Assembly: GCF_004217495.1 (NCBI RefSeq)
Contig: NZ_SHLC01000001.1
Span: 992,001-1,056,000, forward strand
DNA length: 64,000 bases
Direction: 5' to 3'
Source of the DNA: Microterricola gilva
GTDB taxonomy: Bacteria; Actinomycetota; Actinomycetes; Actinomycetales; Microbacteriaceae
Below are positions 42,389 to 51,665 of the stretch, piece after piece; position 1 is the first letter of the stretch; each line of letters starts with the position of its first letter. The translations under genes were made by a program, and so were the position numbers. The notes beneath the pieces were generated by a model. That model saw nothing but the letters and a program-made list of their open reading frames with translations, was not told the origin of the DNA and did not search any database.

Positions 42389-43300
42389 ATGTCGATCGGT
42401 ACCCGTACACCTCGTCGAGGGGCTCTTGCCAGGAGCGAATCCCGTCAGGCGCTGGGCTTTGTAAGCCCGGCCCTGGCGGGCCTCGCCCTGTTCACCATCG
42501 TCCCCGTCGTCCTCTCCATCGTGATGGGCTTCTTCAACTGGCCCACCTTCGGTGAGAAGACGTTTGTCGGTTTCGACAACTACATCAAGCTCTTCACCGA
42601 CAGCCCTGACTTCTGGCCGGCACTGCGGAACACCTTCGTGTTCGCCATCCTGTACGTGCCCATCAGCGTCGCACTGTCGTTCCTGCTTGCACTCTCCCTG
42701 CACTCCCGCATCCGCGGTCGCGGCGCGCTCCGCGTGCTCTTCTTCATCCCGGTCGTGACGCCGATGGTGGCCAACGTGCTGGTCTGGAAGATGATGCTGC
42801 AGCCGCAGGGCCTCATCAACGGCATCTCCCAGAGCTGGTTCGGAATCGAGCTGCCGAACTTCCTCGCCGACCCGCAGTGGGCCATGATCATGGTCGTGCT
42901 GATGTCGGTCTGGGCCGGCCTCGGCTACAACATGCTGATCTTCTCCGCCGCTCTCGAGCAGCTCCCGGAATCCACCGTCGAGGCCGCGCGCATCGACGGC
43001 GCGCAGGGACTGCGCATGATCTGGAGCATCACGGTGCCGTTGGTGTCGCCGTCGATCTTCTTCGCCAGCGTCATGACGATGATCACCTCGATGCAGGTCT
43101 TCGCCCAGCCGCAGCTGCTCACGGGCGGCGGGCCGGGCAACTCCACGCAGCCGATCGTGCAGTTCATCTACAACCAGGGCTTCAAGTTCCAAGAGCTCGG
43201 CCTCGCCGCGGCTGCCGCCTGGATCCTCTTTGCCGTCATCATCGCGATCACCGCCGCACAGTTCAGCGTGCAGAAGAAGTGGGTGCACTATGAGCACTAG
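42389..43300 (+). CDS. Sugar ABC transporter permease (MalF type)
   Basis: 303 residues from ATG 42389. Six membrane spans and the cytoplasmic EAA loop EQLPESTVEAARIDGAQGLRM near residues 190-212, which couples to an ATPase. The N-terminal part is basic and cytoplasmic (MSIGTRTPRRGALARS). It forms the membrane channel with the next permease, whose start overlaps its end by 11 bp. The cluster has no ATPase gene, so a shared MsiK-like ATPase elsewhere on the chromosome should power it. Confidence 0.93.
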   Translation: MSIGTRTPRRGALARSESRQALGFVSPALAGLALFTIVPVVLSIVMGFFNWPTFGEKTFVGFDNYIKLFTDSPDFWPALRNTFVFAILYVPISVALSFLLALSLHSRIRGRGALRVLFFIPVVTPMVANVLVWKMMLQPQGLINGISQSWFGIELPNFLADPQWAMIMVVLMSVWAGLGYNMLIFSAALEQLPESTVEAARIDGAQGLRMIWSITVPLVSPSIFFASVMTMITSMQVFAQPQLLTGGGPGNSTQPIVQFIYNQGFKFQELGLAAAAAWILFAVIIAITAAQFSVQKKWVHYEH

Positions 43301-44246
43301 CAGCATGACCATGGGCCCCGGCGCACTCGCCGAGCTCGACACCGCCAGCACGCCGCCGGCACCCCGCCGACGCGCGAAGCGCGAGAAGGAGCGCATCTCA
43401 GGCAGCGCCCCGATGACCAGGGGCGAGCGTGTTCGGCTCGTCTTCGGCCACATCTTCGTCTACATCGCCGCGCTCATCTTCATCTCCCCGCTGATCTACG
43501 CGTTCTTCTCGGCCCTCAAGCCGAACCAGGAGATCTTCGCGATGCCGCCGACACTGGTCGGCTCGGAGATCCGCTGGAGCAACTTCGCCGACGTCTTCAC
43601 GTACGGGCCGTTCCTCACCTACATCGGCAACTCCTTCTTCGTCTCGATCGCCGGAACGCTCGTCGTTCTGGCCGTGTCGACGATGGCCGGTTACGCCTTC
43701 GGTCGTCTGCGCTGGAAGGGCCGGGATGCCGTCTTCGTGCTGTTCCTTGCCACGCTGATGGTGCCGGCCGAGGTGCTCGTCATCCCGATGTTCACCGTCA
43801 TGCAGTGGTTCGGCTGGGTCGACACCTACCAGGCGCTCATCTTCCCGTTCGCGTTCACCGCGTTCGGCACCTTCCTGATGCGGCAGTTCTTCCGCGGCAT
43901 CCCATTCGAGCTGGAGGAGGCGGCCCGCGTCGACGGCGCCGGGCCCGTGCGCTCCTTCCTGCAGATCGTGCTGCCGCTCTCGAAGTCGGCCGTGGCGGTT
44001 CTCGCGGTGTTCACCTTCCTCTCCTTCTGGAACAGCTACCTCTGGCCGTTGATCGTGACCGTCGACTACGCGGCGCACGGAACGCTGCCGATCGGTCTCG
44101 CGACGTTCTCCGGCATCACCGGAACCCGTTGGGACCTGCAGATGGCGGCCGCGATCATCTCGATGATCCCGACGACGATCCTCGTCATCGCCCTGCAGAA
44201 GCACCTCGTGAAGGGCATCTCGATGGCCGGTCTGGGCGGTCGCTAG
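43290..44246 (+). CDS. Sugar ABC transporter permease (MalG type)
   Basis: 318 residues. A 55-residue cytoplasmic N-terminus rich in Arg/Lys precedes six spans; the EAA loop is GIPFELEEAARVDGAGPVRSF. The ending VKGISMAGLGGR is typical of MalG-like permeases, where the tail inserts between the ATPase subunits. Paired with the preceding permease by an 11-bp overlap; the ROK kinase starts 2 bp after. Confidence 0.93.
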   Translation: MSTSSMTMGPGALAELDTASTPPAPRRRAKREKERISGSAPMTRGERVRLVFGHIFVYIAALIFISPLIYAFFSALKPNQEIFAMPPTLVGSEIRWSNFADVFTYGPFLTYIGNSFFVSIAGTLVVLAVSTMAGYAFGRLRWKGRDAVFVLFLATLMVPAEVLVIPMFTVMQWFGWVDTYQALIFPFAFTAFGTFLMRQFFRGIPFELEEAARVDGAGPVRSFLQIVLPLSKSAVAVLAVFTFLSFWNSYLWPLIVTVDYAAHGTLPIGLATFSGITGTRWDLQMAAAIISMIPTTILVIALQKHLVKGISMAGLGGR

Positions 44247-44247
44247 C

Positions 44248-45228
44248 GTGGGCTCCGTCGACACTCTGATCGTCGCCGGAATTGACATCGGCGGCACCAA
44301 GATCTCGGCACTCCTCGTCGACCGGCTCGGCACGGTGCTCGCAAGCGGCACGGTGCGGGCGCCGGCCAGCGAGGGCGGCGACGCGATGAGCGCAGCCGCC
44401 GCCGGGCTGGTGCGCGCGCTTGAAGCGGAAACCGGGACCGTCGTCGCGGCCGCCGGCGTCGGAGCGGCCGGGGTCATCGACCCGGAAACGGGCACCATCA
44501 CCGCCGCATCGGAATCCTTCACCGACTGGGTCGGCTTCCCCTTGGCCGTCGACCTCGGCGCCAGACTCGGCATCGGCGTCGCCGTCGACAACGACGTGAA
44601 CGCCTTCCTGCACGGGGAGATGAGCTACGGCGCGGTCGCGGGCAGCAGTGACGCCATCGGGATCATGCTCGGCACCGGAGTCGGTGGCGCCATCGCCATG
44701 GGCGGCGACGTCTTCGTCGGCCCGCGCGGCGCGGCAGGCGAGATCGGTCACACCCCTGGCTACAGCGAGATCGTCTGCACCTGCGGCCAGCGCGGCCACC
44801 TGGAGACGTTGGCATCCGGTCGCTCGATCGGCGCGCGCTACAGCGAACGGAACGGCGGCATCGTCACCGACTCCGCGTTGTTCGTTGCCGAGAAGGCCCG
44901 GGCGGGCGACCCGGCCGCGATCGCCACGTTCGACGCGGCGGGCGAGGCGATCGGCATGGCCATCGCGACGGCCGTCAACCTCCTCGATGTCCAGGATGTC
45001 GTCATCGGCGGTGGTGTGCGCGGGGCCTGGGATCTGCTCGAACCGGCCCTCAACGCGACGCTGCTCGACAACCAGCCGGTCTCCGGCTACCCGCTCGTCG
45101 TCGTGCCGAGCGCGCTTGGCGGCCATTCGGTCGCCCTCGGCGCCGCCGCGCTGGCCTGGCGCCTGCTCGATCGCGGCGCGACCGCGAACACCATGAACGT
45201 GAACGACCTCGTAAGGAACGCACTGTGA
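44248..45228 (+). CDS. ROK-family sugar kinase
   Basis: 326 residues from GTG 44248. ATP-binding DIGGTKISALLVD at the start, DNDVNAFLHGE with the catalytic aspartate, and GTGVGGAIAMGG. The ROK zinc motif reads CTCGQRGHLE: the last cysteine of CxCGxxGCxE is a histidine here. No DNA-binding region, so it is a kinase rather than a regulator. The substrate is not clear: fucose is usually phosphorylated by other kinase families, so the enzyme may act on the reducing-end sugar released by the fucosidases. The stop overlaps the next start (GTGA). Confidence 0.87.
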   Translation: MGSVDTLIVAGIDIGGTKISALLVDRLGTVLASGTVRAPASEGGDAMSAAAAGLVRALEAETGTVVAAAGVGAAGVIDPETGTITAASESFTDWVGFPLAVDLGARLGIGVAVDNDVNAFLHGEMSYGAVAGSSDAIGIMLGTGVGGAIAMGGDVFVGPRGAAGEIGHTPGYSEIVCTCGQRGHLETLASGRSIGARYSERNGGIVTDSALFVAEKARAGDPAAIATFDAAGEAIGMAIATAVNLLDVQDVVIGGGVRGAWDLLEPALNATLLDNQPVSGYPLVVVPSALGGHSVALGAAALAWRLLDRGATANTMNVNDLVRNAL

Positions 45229-46820
45229 CCGAAGCATCCGACATCTGGACCGGGCCCCTCTCGCCCGTCGCCGAGGGCGGGCTCGTCCGCCCCCGCATCG
45301 GCATCGGCGGAATCTCGATCGAGTCGAGCACCTTCTCTCCGCACATCAGCGGCGACGAGGCGTTCACCGAGCGGCGCGGAGACGTGCTCATCGGCTACTA
45401 CCCCTTCATGGAGGAGGGCTCCGAGCTGCGCGAGGCGGCCGACTGGGTGCCACTGCTGCAGGCCCGATCGCTGCCCGGCGGTGCCGTCGCCCGCGAGACC
45501 TATGAGCGGCTGAAGGCCGAGATCCTCGACGGCATCCGTGGCCAGGGTCCGTTCGACGCCTTCTACTTCGACATCCACGGCGCCATGAGCGTCGTCGGAC
45601 TGGTCGACGCGGAAGGCGACCTCGGCACCGCCGTGCGCGACGCCCTCGGCCCCGATGTACTCGTCTCGACCTCGATGGACCTGCACGGCAACGTCTCGCG
45701 CACCCTGCTCGACGTCAGCGACCTCATCACCTGCTACCGCATGGCGCCGCACGAGGACCACTGGAACACCAAGCAGCGCGCCGTGCACAATCTGCTCGAG
45801 CGCCTGCGCTCCGACGTCGGCTCCGACGTCGATGCCCGCCGCCCGTACAAGGCGTGGCTGCCCGTTCCCGTTCTGCTGCCGGGCGAGAAGACGAGCACCC
45901 GGATCGAACCCGCGCGCACCATCTACGCCGAGGTGCCGGTCGCCGAGGCGCGCGACGGCGTCATCGACTCCTCGATCTGGGTCGGATACGCCTGGGCAGA
46001 TGAGCCTCGCTGCCAGGCCGTCGTCGTGACCATCGGTGACGACGTCGAGGCGATCCGCGAGGAGACCGAGCGTCTCGGCCGCCTGTACTGGGACGCGCGC
46101 GATGACTTCGCCTTCGTCGCCGACGCGCTGCCGCTGGCCGAGTCGATCGACGCCGCGCTGGCCGCCAACGCGACATCCGATGCCCGCCCCTACGTGATCA
46201 GCGACTCCGGCGACAACCCGACAGCCGGCGGCGCAGGCGATGTGTCGTGGACGCTCGGCCAGCTGCTCGAGCGCCCCGAGTTCGCCGACGGCTCGGTGTC
46301 TGTCGTGCACGCCTCGATCTTCGACGCCGCCGCCGTCGCCCAGGCGGTCGCCGCCGGCGTCGGCGCCACGGTGTCGCTCGAGGTCGGCGGGCGCGTCGAC
46401 GCCGGCCCGTCCGGGCCGGTCGCGATCACGGGAGAGGTGCTCTCGATCACCGACGGTGACGCGGATGCCGGCACCCAGGTCGTCGTGAAGTCCGGGGGAG
46501 TGCACGCGATCATCACCGAACGCCGGAAGCCCTTCCACCACATCGGCGACTTCACCCAGCTCGGCATCGACCCGCGCGCGTGCGACATCGTGTTCGTCAA
46601 GATCGGTTACCTCGAGCCAGAGCTCTACGCACTCACCACGGGCGCGGTCGAGGGCGAGCGGTGGAAGCTGGCCCTCACCCCAGGCGGCGTCGACCAGGAT
46701 CTGCTCCGTCTCGGCCACTCGCACCTTGCACCTGGCGTCTTCCCGTTTGATCGGAGCGGCACGCCCGCCCTCCGCGCCATCGTCACCCGTCGCACCGCAG
46801 AAGGAATCGAGGACCTCTGA
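45225..46820 (+). CDS. M81 family (MlrC-like) metallopeptidase homologue
   Basis: 531 residues from GTG 45225. Motifs of the family: RIGIGGISIESSTFSPH at the beginning, DIHGAMSVVG and STSMDLHGNVS (metal ligands), YRMAPHEDHW, and SDSGDNPTAGGAGD in the second half. The prototype, microcystinase MlrC, cleaves a linear peptide, but most relatives sit in sugar or amino acid catabolic clusters with unknown substrates. Here it is coupled to a ROK kinase and a fucosidase, so the natural substrate may be a sugar-peptide or amide. No signal peptide. Confidence 0.85.
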   Translation: MTEASDIWTGPLSPVAEGGLVRPRIGIGGISIESSTFSPHISGDEAFTERRGDVLIGYYPFMEEGSELREAADWVPLLQARSLPGGAVARETYERLKAEILDGIRGQGPFDAFYFDIHGAMSVVGLVDAEGDLGTAVRDALGPDVLVSTSMDLHGNVSRTLLDVSDLITCYRMAPHEDHWNTKQRAVHNLLERLRSDVGSDVDARRPYKAWLPVPVLLPGEKTSTRIEPARTIYAEVPVAEARDGVIDSSIWVGYAWADEPRCQAVVVTIGDDVEAIREETERLGRLYWDARDDFAFVADALPLAESIDAALAANATSDARPYVISDSGDNPTAGGAGDVSWTLGQLLERPEFADGSVSVVHASIFDAAAVAQAVAAGVGATVSLEVGGRVDAGPSGPVAITGEVLSITDGDADAGTQVVVKSGGVHAIITERRKPFHHIGDFTQLGIDPRACDIVFVKIGYLEPELYALTTGAVEGERWKLALTPGGVDQDLLRLGHSHLAPGVFPFDRSGTPALRAIVTRRTAEGIEDL

Positions 46821-48187
46821 TGCTCAACTTCGAGACCCGTGTCGGGCCGGACTTCGGCGAGAACGGCCCCGTCTACCCGAACGCCGCAGTGCCGGAGTGG
46901 TACCGCGACGCCAAGCTCGGCTTCTTCGTGCACTGGGGCCTGTACTCGGTCCCGGCCTGGGGAACCCCGACGGGAACCCGCAACGTTCCGGCCGAGGACG
47001 CCTACGCGCACCACCAGTACGCCGAGTGGTACGGCAACACCGTCCGCATCAAGGGCAGCCCCACCTGGGAGCGCCACCAGGACGTCTACGGCACCGGCAC
47101 CAGCTACGAAGACCTGGCCGACCACTGGAACGCGGACGCCTTCGACCCGCAAGCCTTCGTCGGCTCGCTCGTGGACGCGGGAGCGCGCTACGTCATCCCG
47201 ACCACCAAGCACCACGAGGGCTTCTGCCTCTGGGACACGGCCACGACGCCGTTCAACTCCGTCAAGCGCGGACCCAAGCGCGACCTGATCAGCGAGATCG
47301 CCCGCGAGACCCGTGCAGCCGGCCAGCGCTTCGGCGTCTACTTCTCCGGCGCCCTCGACTGGCACGTCAGCGACTTCCCGCCGATCGAGTCAGACACCGA
47401 CCTGTTCCGCTTCCGCCGGAACGACGACAGGTTTGCCCGCTACAGCGCGGCCCAGCTCGACGAGCTGATCGAGCGATTCGCACCCGACATCCTGTGGAAC
47501 GACATCGACTGGCCCGACGGTGGCAAGGGGCACGACCCCTACGCCGTCGCGGCCCTGCTCGAGCGCTACCTCGAGACGATCCCGCACGGCGTCGTGAACG
47601 ACCGCTGGGGTGTGCCGTACCACGGCTTCATCACGCGCGAGTACCGGCACGTGGAGGACATCATCGAGCAGCCGTGGGAGTCCACCCGCGGCCTCGGCTT
47701 CTCCTTCGGCTACAACCAGGCGGAGGGTCCGGAGCACACGCTCTCCGGCGATGCGCTCATCCGCCTGCTGGTCGACGTCGTGAGCAAGAACGGCAACCTG
47801 CTGATCAACGTCGGCCCGCGCGCCGATGGCTCCATCCCCGAGCTGCAGCAGCAGAGCATGGCCGCCATGGGCAGCTGGCTGCGCGGAAACGGCGAGGCGA
47901 TCTACGGCACCCGTCCGTGGGTCCGCGCCGGCGACGCGGCACAGGCCGTGTCGTACACGCAGAAGGACGGCACGCTCTTCGTCCAGGCGACCGATCCCGC
48001 CCAGGGCACGGCGGCGCTGCCCGCGGAGTTTGTGGCCGGAACGACCGTGCACTGGCTCGGCGCAGGTGGCTCGCAGCCGGCCGAGGTTCTCCCGGCGGCG
48101 CCTGGGGTCCCCGCACGGTTGGCCGTGCCCGATGCGCTCCGCGGCGAGGCCGTGGCCGTCGCGGTGCTCGCCGACCCGCTAGCGTGA
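46820..48187 (+). CDS. Alpha-L-fucosidase (GH29), second copy
   Basis: 455 residues; the ATG overlaps the preceding stop (TGATG). Motifs: WYRDAKLGFFVHWGLYSVPAW, VIPTTKHHEGFCLWDT, VYFSGALDWHVSD and the nucleophile aspartate in LWNDIDWPDGGK. Then SFGYNQAEGPEHTLSGDALI and KNGNLLINVGPRADG. It differs clearly from the first copy (insertion after the first motif, longer barrel loops), so it is not a recent duplicate and probably prefers another linkage or aglycone. No signal peptide. Confidence 0.92.
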   Translation: MLNFETRVGPDFGENGPVYPNAAVPEWYRDAKLGFFVHWGLYSVPAWGTPTGTRNVPAEDAYAHHQYAEWYGNTVRIKGSPTWERHQDVYGTGTSYEDLADHWNADAFDPQAFVGSLVDAGARYVIPTTKHHEGFCLWDTATTPFNSVKRGPKRDLISEIARETRAAGQRFGVYFSGALDWHVSDFPPIESDTDLFRFRRNDDRFARYSAAQLDELIERFAPDILWNDIDWPDGGKGHDPYAVAALLERYLETIPHGVVNDRWGVPYHGFITREYRHVEDIIEQPWESTRGLGFSFGYNQAEGPEHTLSGDALIRLLVDVVSKNGNLLINVGPRADGSIPELQQQSMAAMGSWLRGNGEAIYGTRPWVRAGDAAQAVSYTQKDGTLFVQATDPAQGTAALPAEFVAGTTVHWLGAGGSQPAEVLPAAPGVPARLAVPDALRGEAVAVAVLADPLA

Positions 48188-48945
48188 TGGCCATGACTTC
48201 CCGTGCGCGCTCCCTCGAAATTGCCGTCCAGGACCTCGAGGGTGTGCGCACGGCGCTGGCCGTCGGTGCCAACCGGATCGAGCTCTGCGGCGCCCTCGGC
48301 GTCGGCGGGCTGACCCCGTCGATCGGTGTCATCGAGCAGGCCGTCGCGGCCGCTCTGGATGCCGCAGCGCCGAGTTTCGTTCACGTGCTGGTGCGTCCGC
48401 GGCCCGGTGGCTTCGTCTACTCGACCGATGAGGTCGCCACGACGGTGCGCGACATCCGCGCCGTGCGCGCAGCGGGCGGAGCCGGCGTCGTGATCGGGGC
48501 GCTGACGGCATCCGGCGACGTCGATCGGGCCGTGACCGCCGAACTCGTGGCGGCGGCCGACGGCATGCAGGTCACCTTCCACCGGGCCATCGACGCGGTC
48601 GACTCCCCGCTGGAGACGGCCGATGCGCTGATCGAGCTCGGCCTCACCCGCGTGCTCACCTCCGGCGGTGCTGCGCGCAGCATCGACGGCGTCGACACGC
48701 TCCGCGCGCTGAAAGCCCACGTGGGCGACCGGCTGCAGATCATGGCGGGCGGCGGAGTGCGCGTCGGCGACATCGGTGCACTGTTCGCGGCCGGGATCGA
48801 CGCTGTCCACCTCTCCGCCAAGGTCACCGTCGACGACCCGTCCCCGAGCGGTCCAGGGGGAGGCGCGCAGAGCTACGACCGCACCGACGCGGGCGTCGCC
48901 GCGGAGGCGGCCGCCGCCGTGCTGGCGGCTACGCTGGAGGCATGA
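48187..48945 (+). CDS. cutC: CutC family protein
   Basis: 252 residues from ATG 48187, overlapping the fucosidase stop (TGATG); ATG 48193 is an alternative. The CutC barrel is recognised by LEIAVQDLEGVRTALAVGANRIELC, GGLTPSIGVIEQA, HVLVRPRPGGFVYS, FHRAIDAVDSP and RVLTSGGAARS. CutC was first linked to copper tolerance in E. coli, but that role is disputed and the fold is a TIM barrel that probably binds a sugar-like or phosphate ligand. Its translation coupling to a fucosidase fits a metabolic role. Confidence 0.92.
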   Translation: MAMTSRARSLEIAVQDLEGVRTALAVGANRIELCGALGVGGLTPSIGVIEQAVAAALDAAAPSFVHVLVRPRPGGFVYSTDEVATTVRDIRAVRAAGGAGVVIGALTASGDVDRAVTAELVAAADGMQVTFHRAIDAVDSPLETADALIELGLTRVLTSGGAARSIDGVDTLRALKAHVGDRLQIMAGGGVRVGDIGALFAAGIDAVHLSAKVTVDDPSPSGPGGGAQSYDRTDAGVAAEAAAAVLAATLEA

Positions 48946-49472
48946 CCCGCGACCCCGATGATGACGCCCTGAGCTGGGCCGGCGATGACGACCCGACATT
49001 GGATGCCCGCGCAGCGGCATCCGGCGCTGAAGGCGCGCTGGCTCCCGGGTGGAAGATCGTCGGCGAGCCGGGCACCGTCCGTGACGGCGTGCAGGGCGAC
49101 GCACCGATCGACGAGGGTGCCGCGGCGCAGCTCGACGAGCCCCAGAGCGACGACGCGGCCTCCGCTGCGGATGCCGCGGCGGCCAGCTCCGTCGCCCTCA
49201 TCGTGCTCGGAGTGCTCGGCGGCGTCTACCTGCTGTACACCGTTGGCTGGGTGATCACTGCCGGCCGCGTTCCGAACGGCTCGGTCGACATCGTCGGCGG
49301 ATTCATGTTCGACCTCGGTCTCTGGCTCGCCGCCCTGGCGCCCGCGCTGTGGTTCGCGCTGTCGCTCTGGCTGACGGCGGTCGGCTCGCGCTGGCGCCTG
49401 TTCTGGCTTCTGCTCGGCGTGCTCGTGCTGCTGCCGGTTCCGTTCATCGTCGGAGTGGGGGTCGGAGCATGA
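48942..49472 (+). CDS. Membrane protein with acidic N-terminal region
   Basis: 176 residues; its ATG overlaps the cutC stop (ATGA). The first 80 residues are acidic and unstructured (DPDDDALSWAGDDDPTLDAR). Three spans follow (SSVALIVLGVLGGVYLLYTV, LGLWLAALAPALWFALSLW, LFWLLLGVLVLLPVPF). The family is common in Microbacteriaceae, often annotated simply as a DNA polymerase III subunit-like or hypothetical protein; I assign no function. Its stop overlaps the next start. Confidence 0.75.
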   Translation: MTRDPDDDALSWAGDDDPTLDARAAASGAEGALAPGWKIVGEPGTVRDGVQGDAPIDEGAAAQLDEPQSDDAASAADAAAASSVALIVLGVLGGVYLLYTVGWVITAGRVPNGSVDIVGGFMFDLGLWLAALAPALWFALSLWLTAVGSRWRLFWLLLGVLVLLPVPFIVGVGVGA

Positions 49473-49831
49473 GCGCCGAGGTGAGTGAGCAGGCCACGAC
49501 CCGCCCGCGGACCCCGCAGTGGCTGGCGCTGGTCATCGCTGTGCTGTTCGGGCTGTTCTTCGCCTACGACGTGTGGGAGGCGCTCGGCAACCTGCTCGGC
49601 ATGCTGAGCTTCGCCGACAACCTCGGCGTCACCCTGACCGCGCTCGGCTGGGTCGTGCTGATCGGTGCGCTGCTGCTGCCGATCATCCTGTTCGGCCTCG
49701 CGTTCTGGCTGGGGATGAGGCGCGGCCCCGTGCAGCAGATCGGGCTCTACCTGGCCGCGCTCGCGGTCTCCGCTGTGCTCTATCTCGATATCTACACGGT
49801 CTTCGGTCCGGCAAGCCTGCTCGGGACGTAA
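49469..49831 (+). CDS. Small membrane protein
   Basis: 120 residues from ATG 49469, which overlaps the previous stop (ATGA). Three predicted spans (LALVIAVLFGLFFAYDVWEA, LGWVVLIGALLLPIILFGL, GLYLAALAVSAVLYLDIYT). It is very probably a partner of the preceding membrane protein because the genes are coupled. No recognisable motif. Confidence 0.75.
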   Translation: MSAEVSEQATTRPRTPQWLALVIAVLFGLFFAYDVWEALGNLLGMLSFADNLGVTLTALGWVVLIGALLLPIILFGLAFWLGMRRGPVQQIGLYLAALAVSAVLYLDIYTVFGPASLLGT

Positions 49832-49966
49832 TGCGGTCAGACCGGTCGCCGACGCTCCACTAAAGTGGGGGAGTATCAGCGCCCCAATGGCCGTGGCGCA
49901 CGACCCCTGTTTCATTCGCATTCGATTCCCCCTCGCATCCGACCCACATAAGGAAACTGATACATC

Positions 49967-51559
49967 GTGCCCAAGCCGATCGTGCTCATTGCCGAAGAAT
50001 TGTCGCCAGCCACCGTCGATGCCCTCGGGCCCGACTTCGATGTTCGCTCCGTAGACGGAACCGACCGCCCGGCGCTGCTCGCCGCGCTCGCTGACGCCAA
50101 CGCCATCCTGGTCCGCTCGGCGACGCAGGTCGACGCCGAGGCCATCGCCGCCGCTCCCCAGCTGCAGGTCATCGCCCGCGCCGGTGTCGGCCTGGACAAC
50201 GTCGACATCAAGTCGGCGACCACCGCAGGCGTCATGGTCGTCAACGCGCCGACATCCAACATCATCTCGGCCGCCGAGCTGACTGTCGGCCACATCCTGA
50301 GCCTCGCCCGCCACATCCCGGCCGCGCACAACGCTCTGGCCCAGGGCCAGTGGAAGCGCTCCGCGTACACCGGAACCGAGCTCTACGAGAAGACCGTCGG
50401 CATCATCGGCCTCGGCCGCATCGGCGCGCTCATCACGGCCCGCCTGCAGGCCTTCGGCGTCAGCGTCATCGCCTACGACCCCTACATCACCTCCGCACGG
50501 GCCCAGCAGCTCGGCGTCACCCCTGTATCGCTCGACGAACTCCTCGCGCAGAGCGACTTCATCTCGATCCACATGCCGCGCACGCCGGAGACGGTTGGCA
50601 TGATCAGCACCGAGCAGTTCGCGAAGATGAAGAAGACGGCGTACGTCGTCAACGTCGCCCGCGGCGGCCTGATCGACGAGGATGCCCTCTTCACCGCCCT
50701 CAGCGACGGCGTGATCGCCGGCGCCGGCCTCGACGTCTTCGTCACCGAGCCGCCCGTCGACTCCCCGCTGCTCAGCCTGCCGAACGTCATCGTCACGCCG
50801 CACCTCGGTGCGTCAACCGACGAGGCGCAGGAGAAGGCCGGCGTCTCGGTCGCGAAGTCGGTGCGTCTGGCCCTGGCCGGCGAGCTGGTTCCGGATGCCG
50901 TGAACGTCGCCGGCGGCGTCATCGACCCGTACGTGCGCCCCGGCATCCCGCTCGTCGAGAAGCTCGGCCAGGTGTTCTCGGGTGTCGCGCACACCAGCCC
51001 GCTGACGAGTGTCGACGTCGAGGTCCACGGCGAGCTCGCCGCCTACGACGTGAGCGTGCTGAAGCTCGCCGCCCTCAAGGGCATCTTCACCAATGTGGTG
51101 AGCGAGACGGTGTCCTACGTCAACGCGCCGCTGCTCGCCGAGCAGCGCGGCATCACCGTGCGCCAGCTCACCGATGCCGTCTCCGACGAGTACCGCAACG
51201 TCATCACCCTGCGCGGCGCTCTCGCCGACGGCTCACAGGTCTCGGTGTCCGGCACGCTCACCGGAACGAAGCAGATCGAGAAGATCGTCGAGATCAACGG
51301 CTACGGCGTCGAGATCCCGATCGCGCAGCACCACATCGTCATGATCTACACCGACCGCCCCGGAATCGTCGCCGTCTACGGCGCCGAGTTCGGTGACGCA
51401 GGCATCAACATCGCCGGTATGCAGATCGCCCGCCACGAGGCAGGTGGCCAGGCGCTCAGCGTGCTGACCGTCGACTCTCCGGTGCCGGACGGCCTGCTCG
51501 CCTCGGTCCGCGACAAGATCGCCGCCGACGTGATGGTCGAGATCGACATCACCGAGTAG
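49967..51559 (+). CDS. serA: D-3-phosphoglycerate dehydrogenase
   Basis: 530 residues from GTG 49967. NAD domain: TVGIIGLGRIGALITARLQAFG; catalytic Arg in NVARGGLIDEDAL, Glu in FVTEPPVDSPLL, and His in VIVTPHLGASTDEAQ. After the dehydrogenase come the intervening domain (residues about 320-450) and an ACT domain (IVMIYTDRPGIVAVYGAEFG), where serine inhibits the enzyme. This long form is typical of actinobacteria. It makes 3-phosphohydroxypyruvate, the first step to serine. A TAAAGT -10-like box stands at 49861-49866. AAGGA lies 12 bp before the start. Confidence 0.96.
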   Translation: MPKPIVLIAEELSPATVDALGPDFDVRSVDGTDRPALLAALADANAILVRSATQVDAEAIAAAPQLQVIARAGVGLDNVDIKSATTAGVMVVNAPTSNIISAAELTVGHILSLARHIPAAHNALAQGQWKRSAYTGTELYEKTVGIIGLGRIGALITARLQAFGVSVIAYDPYITSARAQQLGVTPVSLDELLAQSDFISIHMPRTPETVGMISTEQFAKMKKTAYVVNVARGGLIDEDALFTALSDGVIAGAGLDVFVTEPPVDSPLLSLPNVIVTPHLGASTDEAQEKAGVSVAKSVRLALAGELVPDAVNVAGGVIDPYVRPGIPLVEKLGQVFSGVAHTSPLTSVDVEVHGELAAYDVSVLKLAALKGIFTNVVSETVSYVNAPLLAEQRGITVRQLTDAVSDEYRNVITLRGALADGSQVSVSGTLTGTKQIEKIVEINGYGVEIPIAQHHIVMIYTDRPGIVAVYGAEFGDAGINIAGMQIARHEAGGQALSVLTVDSPVPDGLLASVRDKIAADVMVEIDITE

Positions 51560-51574
51560 CGAGCTCGCGCAGCA

Positions 51575-51623
51575 CACGCAGAAATGGCCCCACACCGTCA
51601 CGGTGTGGGGCCATTTCTGCGTG
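51575..51623. terminator. Long perfect hairpin after serA
   Basis: A 23-bp perfect stem (51575-51597 with 51601-51623) with a TCA loop, starting 16 bp after the serA stop. The stem includes GGCCCCACACCG on the left and CGGTGTGGGGCC on the right. No T run follows. Confidence 0.75.
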
Positions 51624-51665
51624 CCCCTGTGTGTGCTGAACGACTGCGCCGGAATCCGAGTGTGT

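Noticed and set aside
46726-48186. Long N-terminal extension of the CutC frame
   Set aside because: It is out of frame with, and fully covered by, the second fucosidase; its Arg/Pro-rich translation is a shadow. CutC starts at 48187.
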